Of a DNA stretch of 64,000 nucleotides, positions 59,901 through 64,000 are shown one piece after another. Each line of letters begins with the position of its first letter. Positions within the stretch are counted from its first letter, which is position 1. The DNA comes from Neostapfia colusana (lineage: Eukaryota > Streptophyta > Magnoliopsida > Poales > Poaceae), in contig JASWHV010000003.1 of assembly GCA_030760725.1 (NCBI GenBank), positions 113,368,153-113,432,152 on the forward strand. Reading direction: 5' to 3'. Below the pieces are notes generated by a model. The model searched no databases, had not been told where the DNA came from, and saw only the letters and a list, made by a program, of their open reading frames with translations. The position numbers and the translations under genes are program-made.

Positions 59901-60334
59901 CACCGGGAGGAAAAACAGCCGATCGTGGGGGAAAAACGTGACGATGCCAGCGTTTATATGGATGGGGGAGGGCGGCGTGTCGGTTGTGATCGAGTCGTAG
60001 TCGTCCGGAACCGGGAGTCGGCTGGGAAAGCGCGGGTTTCCGGGTTAGTTGCGATCGGGCGCGCGCGGAGGAGTCCGGGTAGTTGGCGCGAGCGGGAGGT
60101 GAGGGATGACACGCGGGCCCCGCGTGTCAGTGAGAGGGAGAGGGGAGCGCGCGGCTGCGGGCTGGCACGGGGGTGGTTGGGCCGGCTGGTGGGTTTTGGC
60201 CCACTGGCTGGGTTTTTTTTTCTTTTTCTTTTTCTTTTTCTTTTCTGTTTTGAGTTGAATTTGAATTTCTGCACCACATGCAATACATCCAAAAAATTTT
60301 AAGTTCCCCTCTTAACAGGTTTTGGGGTGTTACA
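56953..60334 (-). repeat. LTR of element F (central, shared)
   Basis: 3382 bp, minus strand, TGTAACACCCC at 60334 to GTGTGACA at 56953. On its high side is the 3' end of a pol gene with polypurine tract; on its low side a PBS and gag. It therefore sits between two F copies, like LTR2 in the E array. It is almost the same as the H LTR (16811-17130 plus 26840-29920). A TATA-like box is near 59952-59961. Confidence 0.92.
60108..60128. promoter_or_regulatory. 21-bp perfect palindrome, LTR of F
   Basis: Arm GACACGCGGG, centre C, arm CCCGCGTGTC; the same as in the H LTR. Confidence 0.6.
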
Positions 60335-60351
60335 GCTCTACCCCCCTAAAA
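60335..60351 (-). promoter_or_regulatory. polypurine tract of element F
   Basis: Plus gctctacccccctaaaa; the minus-strand purine run adjoins the LTR tip at 60334. Confidence 0.88.
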
Positions 60352-60378
60352 AAAATCTCGTCCTCGAGATTGGTGGTT

Positions 60379-62961
60379 CTAGGAAAACAATTCCGGAAAC
60401 TGTGCCTTAAGCTCGTCTTCTCGCTCCCATCGGGCTCCCTCTTCCGAGTGATGCTTCCACTGCACCTTGCACATCCGGATTCTTTTATTTCTTGTGAGGC
60501 GTTCCTTTGTCTCTAAAATCTTGAACGGTTGCTCGGCATAAGACAGATCCTCGGCTACGTCAACCTCGTTCATGGGTAACATCTCTTCAGACGTCCTCAG
60601 ACATTTCTTGAGCTGTGAAACATGGAATACATCGTGCACATCCGATAGGCGAGCCGGTAGTTCTAGTTGATATGTCACTTCGCCTTTCCTCTCTAGAACT
60701 TGAAAGGGTTCGATGTATCAAGGTGATAACTTCCCTTTCACCTTGAACCGACGAAGTCCTCAAATAGGGGACACCTTGAGGTAGACATAGTCCCCCACGT
60801 TGAAAACGAGCTCTCTTCTCCGTACATCGGCATAGCTCTTTTGTCGTGTCTGTGCTATCCTCAAGTTGTTGCGGATTTCCCTCACTTTCGCCTCGGCTTC
60901 TTGTAGTACTTCGGGTCCAAACACTTTACTTTCCCCTGTCTGGTTCCAAAATAGTGGAGTTCTGCACTTTCTCCCATACAAAGCCTCAAACGGTGACATC
61001 TTCATACTAGCCTGATAGCTGTTGTTATAGGAGAACTCCGCATACGGGAAGTTCTTATCCCAACTCCGATTGTTTTTGAGTGCACACGCTCTCAGCATAT
61101 CCTCAAGGATCTGATTGGTTCTTTCCGTCTGCCCGTCAGTTTGGGGATGATAGGCAGAACTAAAATTCAGATGAGTTCCCATGGTTTCATGCAGCTTCTG
61201 CCAGAACCTTGAGGTGAACTGTGTCCCTCGATCTGACACTATCTTCTTTGGCACTCCATGGTAACACACGGTCCTTGACATATACAACTCCGCCAATTTG
61301 GATCCGTTGTAGCTTTCTTTTACGGGAATGAAATGAGCTACCTTGGTTAGCCTGTCGATGATGACCCATATCGAATCATATCCTGACTGGGTCCTGGGTA
61401 GTCCCACTATGAAATCCATACCGATTTCTTCCCATTTCCATTCAGGCACTTTGAGTGGTTGCAATAATCCCGCGAGTCGTTGATGTTCTGCTTTCACCAA
61501 CTGACATGTGTCACATAGGGCAACATGTTCCGCGACATCTCGCTTTATGCCATACCACCAATACCTGCTCTTGAGGTCCTGGTACATCTTCGTACTCCCA
61601 GGATGAATGGAATAGTCGGAATCATGAGCCTCCTTCAAAATCAATTCACGGATCTCCTTTACTTCAGGCACACAGATTTTTTTCCCGTGCCACACCGTAC
61701 CTTGTTCATCCTCTCTGAAACCAGGGGCTCTATTATCCTTGATAATTTGTCGGATTTCTTGTATCTTCTCATCATTCTTTTGACCATCGCGTATGTCTTG
61801 CTCTAAGGTGGAGTCCACTTCCATGGCGATGGCTTCACCACTATTCACCAGACATAGATTGAGTTTTATAACATCTTCCTTCAGTTCTGCAGGCATGTCC
61901 TTCAAACTCACCCTATTGACCTGCACTTTCCAACTTAAAGCATCTGCCACGACATTCGCTTTCCCAGGATGATAGTTGATGCCCACATAAAAGTCGTTGA
62001 TTAGCTCTAACCATCTCCTTTGTCTGAGGTTGAGATCTTGCTGTGTGAAAATGTACTTTAAGCTCTTATGATCCGTATATATCTCTGTCCTCTTCCCCAT
62101 CAAGTAATGCCGCCAAATCTTCAACGCATCTACTACTTCAGCTAGCTCTAGGTCATGTGTAGGATAGTTCTTCTCGTGTTTCCGGAGCTGCCGGGACGCA
62201 TAAGCCACGACATGCCCTTCTTGCATGAGAACACATCCCAACCCGTTTCTAGAAGCATCGCAGTACACCGAAAAGTTCTTCTGCATATCTGACATAACTA
62301 GCACTGGGGCTGTTGTCAATCTTTTCTTTAGTTCCTGAAAACTCGTCTCGCACTGCAGCGTCCATGTGAATGTGATTCCTTTCTCCAACAGTTTGGTGAG
62401 GGGTCTCGAGATCTTGGAGAAACCCTCGATAAACCGTCGATAACACCCAGCCAATCCCAAGAACCTTCGAACTTCCCCGACATTCTCAGGGGTCTTCCAT
62501 TTCTGTAAATCCTCGATCCTGGAGGGGTCTACGGAGATTCCTCCCTCCAAGATTATATGTCCTAAGAAGGGAACTCTCTTCAACCAAAACTCACACTTGC
62601 TTAACTTGGCATATAGTTGGTGTTCTCTCAGCTTCTGCAACACCAACCATAGATGCCTCTCTTGTTCTTCTTCATCTTTGGAGAAGACGAGAATGTCATC
62701 TATGAAAACCACCACAAATTTGTCCAGATATTCCATGAATACCTTGTTCATGATATACATGAAGTATGCCGGGGCATTTGTTAGCCCGAAAGGCATGACG
62801 GTGTATTCATACAGTCTGTACCGAGATACGAAAGCTGTCTTGGGAATATCAGTTTGCTTTATCTTAAGTTGGTGGTGTCCCGACCTGAGATCAATTCTCG
62901 AGAACACACAAGCTCCCCTCAACTGATCAAACAAGTCTTCAATGCGGGGTAATGGGTACTT
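60379..62961 (-). pseudogene. RT, RNase H, integrase and chromodomain of element F, two stops
   Basis: Minus-strand frame beginning at the G insertion (AAGTACCC at 62961). RT YPLPRIEDLFDQLRGACVFSRIDLRSGHHQL with catalytic FIDDILVFS; RNase H YCDASRNGLG, HDLELAEV, YTDHKSL and ADALSWK (SRK in E1); integrase EAHDSDYSIH...CDTC, MDFIVGL, VSDRGTQF and TERTNQILEDML. TGA at 60762-60760 follows KVSPI and TGA at 60720-60718 follows GKLSP; the frame then continues to the chromodomain (KVQWKHHSEEGARWE) and ends at 60379. No frameshift is seen, so this is the best-preserved pol in the window. The upstream half (gag to RT start) that belongs to this gene is not adjacent; it is found at 54398-56289. Confidence 0.92.
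62957..62961. repeat. target-site duplication of G, copy 2 (tactt)
   Basis: tactt directly before TGTCACACC (plus), identical to 54398-54402. Confidence 0.85.
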
Positions 62962-64000
62962 TGTCACACCCGGTTTTTCCGAAGAACAACCAAGTGAATA
63001 TCACATGTATGCCAGGATCATTTTCTCATACATGTGATGACAAATAGTGAAGCATCATTTATTACAAGCCAGGTGTTGAATATAAATAAGTATTACATCG
63101 CAAATCTCTCGATGGACAATAATAAGTTCATCACAAGTAAATAAACTAGCAGCGGAATATTGTTCTTGAGGGCTCTGTCACAGGCGTTGCCCGGGGGTCT
63201 CCATGAACCTAGAAACCTTCTTCGGGTCAAATGTCTTGGTCATTATACACCACCTCATTTTCTTGACCTGAGCAGCAATATAAACCAACAAAATATGCAA
63301 GGTTGAGTACCGATGGTACTCAGCAAGTGTGGGAAAATTATGTCATGCATGGCTAGAACAAGGGAGGTTGAACTCATGGTTAAAGCACTATGCCATAAAT
63401 ACCTATTACCTTAGCTTATTAAGCACCTACATTACTACACAGGTGAAATGGTCCCAATCTCCCATACCATCATCATAATCAAATAACCATAACATCATTT
63501 CCAATGTTATGCTCCCCGCTTAACATCCACAACTTCCAAAACCATAAATCCTCTAATCATGAATAAGTCCAAGCCGCTCTTGACCGTGAGCACGGCTGTC
63601 ATGACAGTTTTGACACTGCAGAGTTTGTACCACTGTACCCACATGTAGTGATTTCATCCCCCGTTGCCGGGTGGACTACAAGAACCTCCATTATGCCAGT
63701 GGCTACGAACCACATTCACACTTCCCAGGTGTGTAGCCAGGAGATCACTACAAAGCCTTTACAAAGGGATTCCCGACGAGCGTGGGCCCACTGAGGTTTC
63801 ACCCCTAACAGCATACAAGAGGCTCCAACCCCGCTGCAGTGGCCCCCTCTTGAGCCTTGCGGTTCAATGGTAGTCTAGCTGACACCTACTCCCCGCACCA
63901 TCCAACACACCCATACTACGCCGGGGATACACCTAATTAATTGGCCAAGCTGCCCCATCTCAGCATGTGGTTGGCACGGTAAAGCCAGGTTACATGCTCC
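62962..64000 (-). repeat. 3' end of an LTR of element G, runs off the window
   Basis: Minus-strand LTR ending ...GGGTGTGACA at 62962. The visible last about 1.04 kb is of the same family as LTR1-3. It has features closer to the E than the F subfamily near the end (cagcggaatattgttcttg with tagtttattt, accggtttttcc rather than accggttactcc). It should be the 3' LTR of a G copy. Confidence 0.87.

Noticed and set aside
1..64000. Host genes, tRNA/rRNA genes, CRISPR arrays or a bacterial-type system
   Set aside because: All long conserved frames are retroelement gag or pol. The tRNA-like matches are 12-13-base primer binding sites only, and no regularly spaced repeat array is present apart from the three-copy LTR motif of the Copia element.

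Overview
This window is plant repetitive DNA, most likely from a grass (Poaceae). It is made entirely of long-terminal-repeat (LTR) retrotransposons nested in one another. I found no host gene, tRNA, rRNA, CRISPR array or prokaryotic feature. The grass assignment rests on Ty3/gypsy chromoviruses with C-terminal chromodomains (Tekay-like), LTRs of 3.4-4.2 kb with very GC-rich promoter segments and GTGGGNCCCAC palindromes, initiator-Met primer binding sites, and the density of nesting. The species cannot be named from the sequence.

Left block, 1-16810: four members of one loosely related gypsy lineage with LTRs of about 4 kb. Element D (+ strand; integrase end, polypurine tract and 3' LTR from 15428) is interrupted at 14175 by an LTR of element C (- strand). 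C's LTR is interrupted at 13102 by element B (- strand; LTR 9256-13102, PBS, leader, gag). B's gag is interrupted at 6083 by element A (- strand; LTR 1833-6083, PBS, leader, start of gag). Each LTR tip lies exactly at the break in the host element.

Middle and right block, 16811-64000: a second gypsy family (LTR about 3.4 kb, TGTAACACC...GTGTGACA). D's 3' LTR is cut at 16810 by a - strand member (H: LTR 16811-29920, then integrase). A complete but mutated Copia element of Sirevirus type (17131-26834, TSD aatat) sits inside H's LTR. At 30874 H's integrase is cut by a + strand array of three LTRs and two full internal regions (E1 and E2, 30875-52754). The right flank of that array is not H's integrase but the LTR of another - strand element, G. 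From 54398 to 62961 lies one complete but circularly permuted - strand unit (F). Both of its ends are the same point in the reverse transcriptase gene, each abutting a G LTR tip with the same 5-bp duplication (tactt).

The simplest history I can offer is this. G inserted into F. The F+G composite was duplicated in tandem by unequal F-LTR recombination. Two E copies then inserted into the duplicate and recombined, deleting what lay between them. H would then be the second F copy; it shares two premature stops with F.

Within an intact member of the second family, the 5' LTR drives an RNA primed by initiator tRNA-Met. A leader ORF (260 codons including stop) of unknown function precedes one uninterrupted gag-protease-RT-RNaseH-integrase-chromodomain ORF of 1490 codons, and a purine tract (AAGGGGGG) primes plus-strand synthesis. 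Every polyprotein copy here carries at least one disabling mutation.
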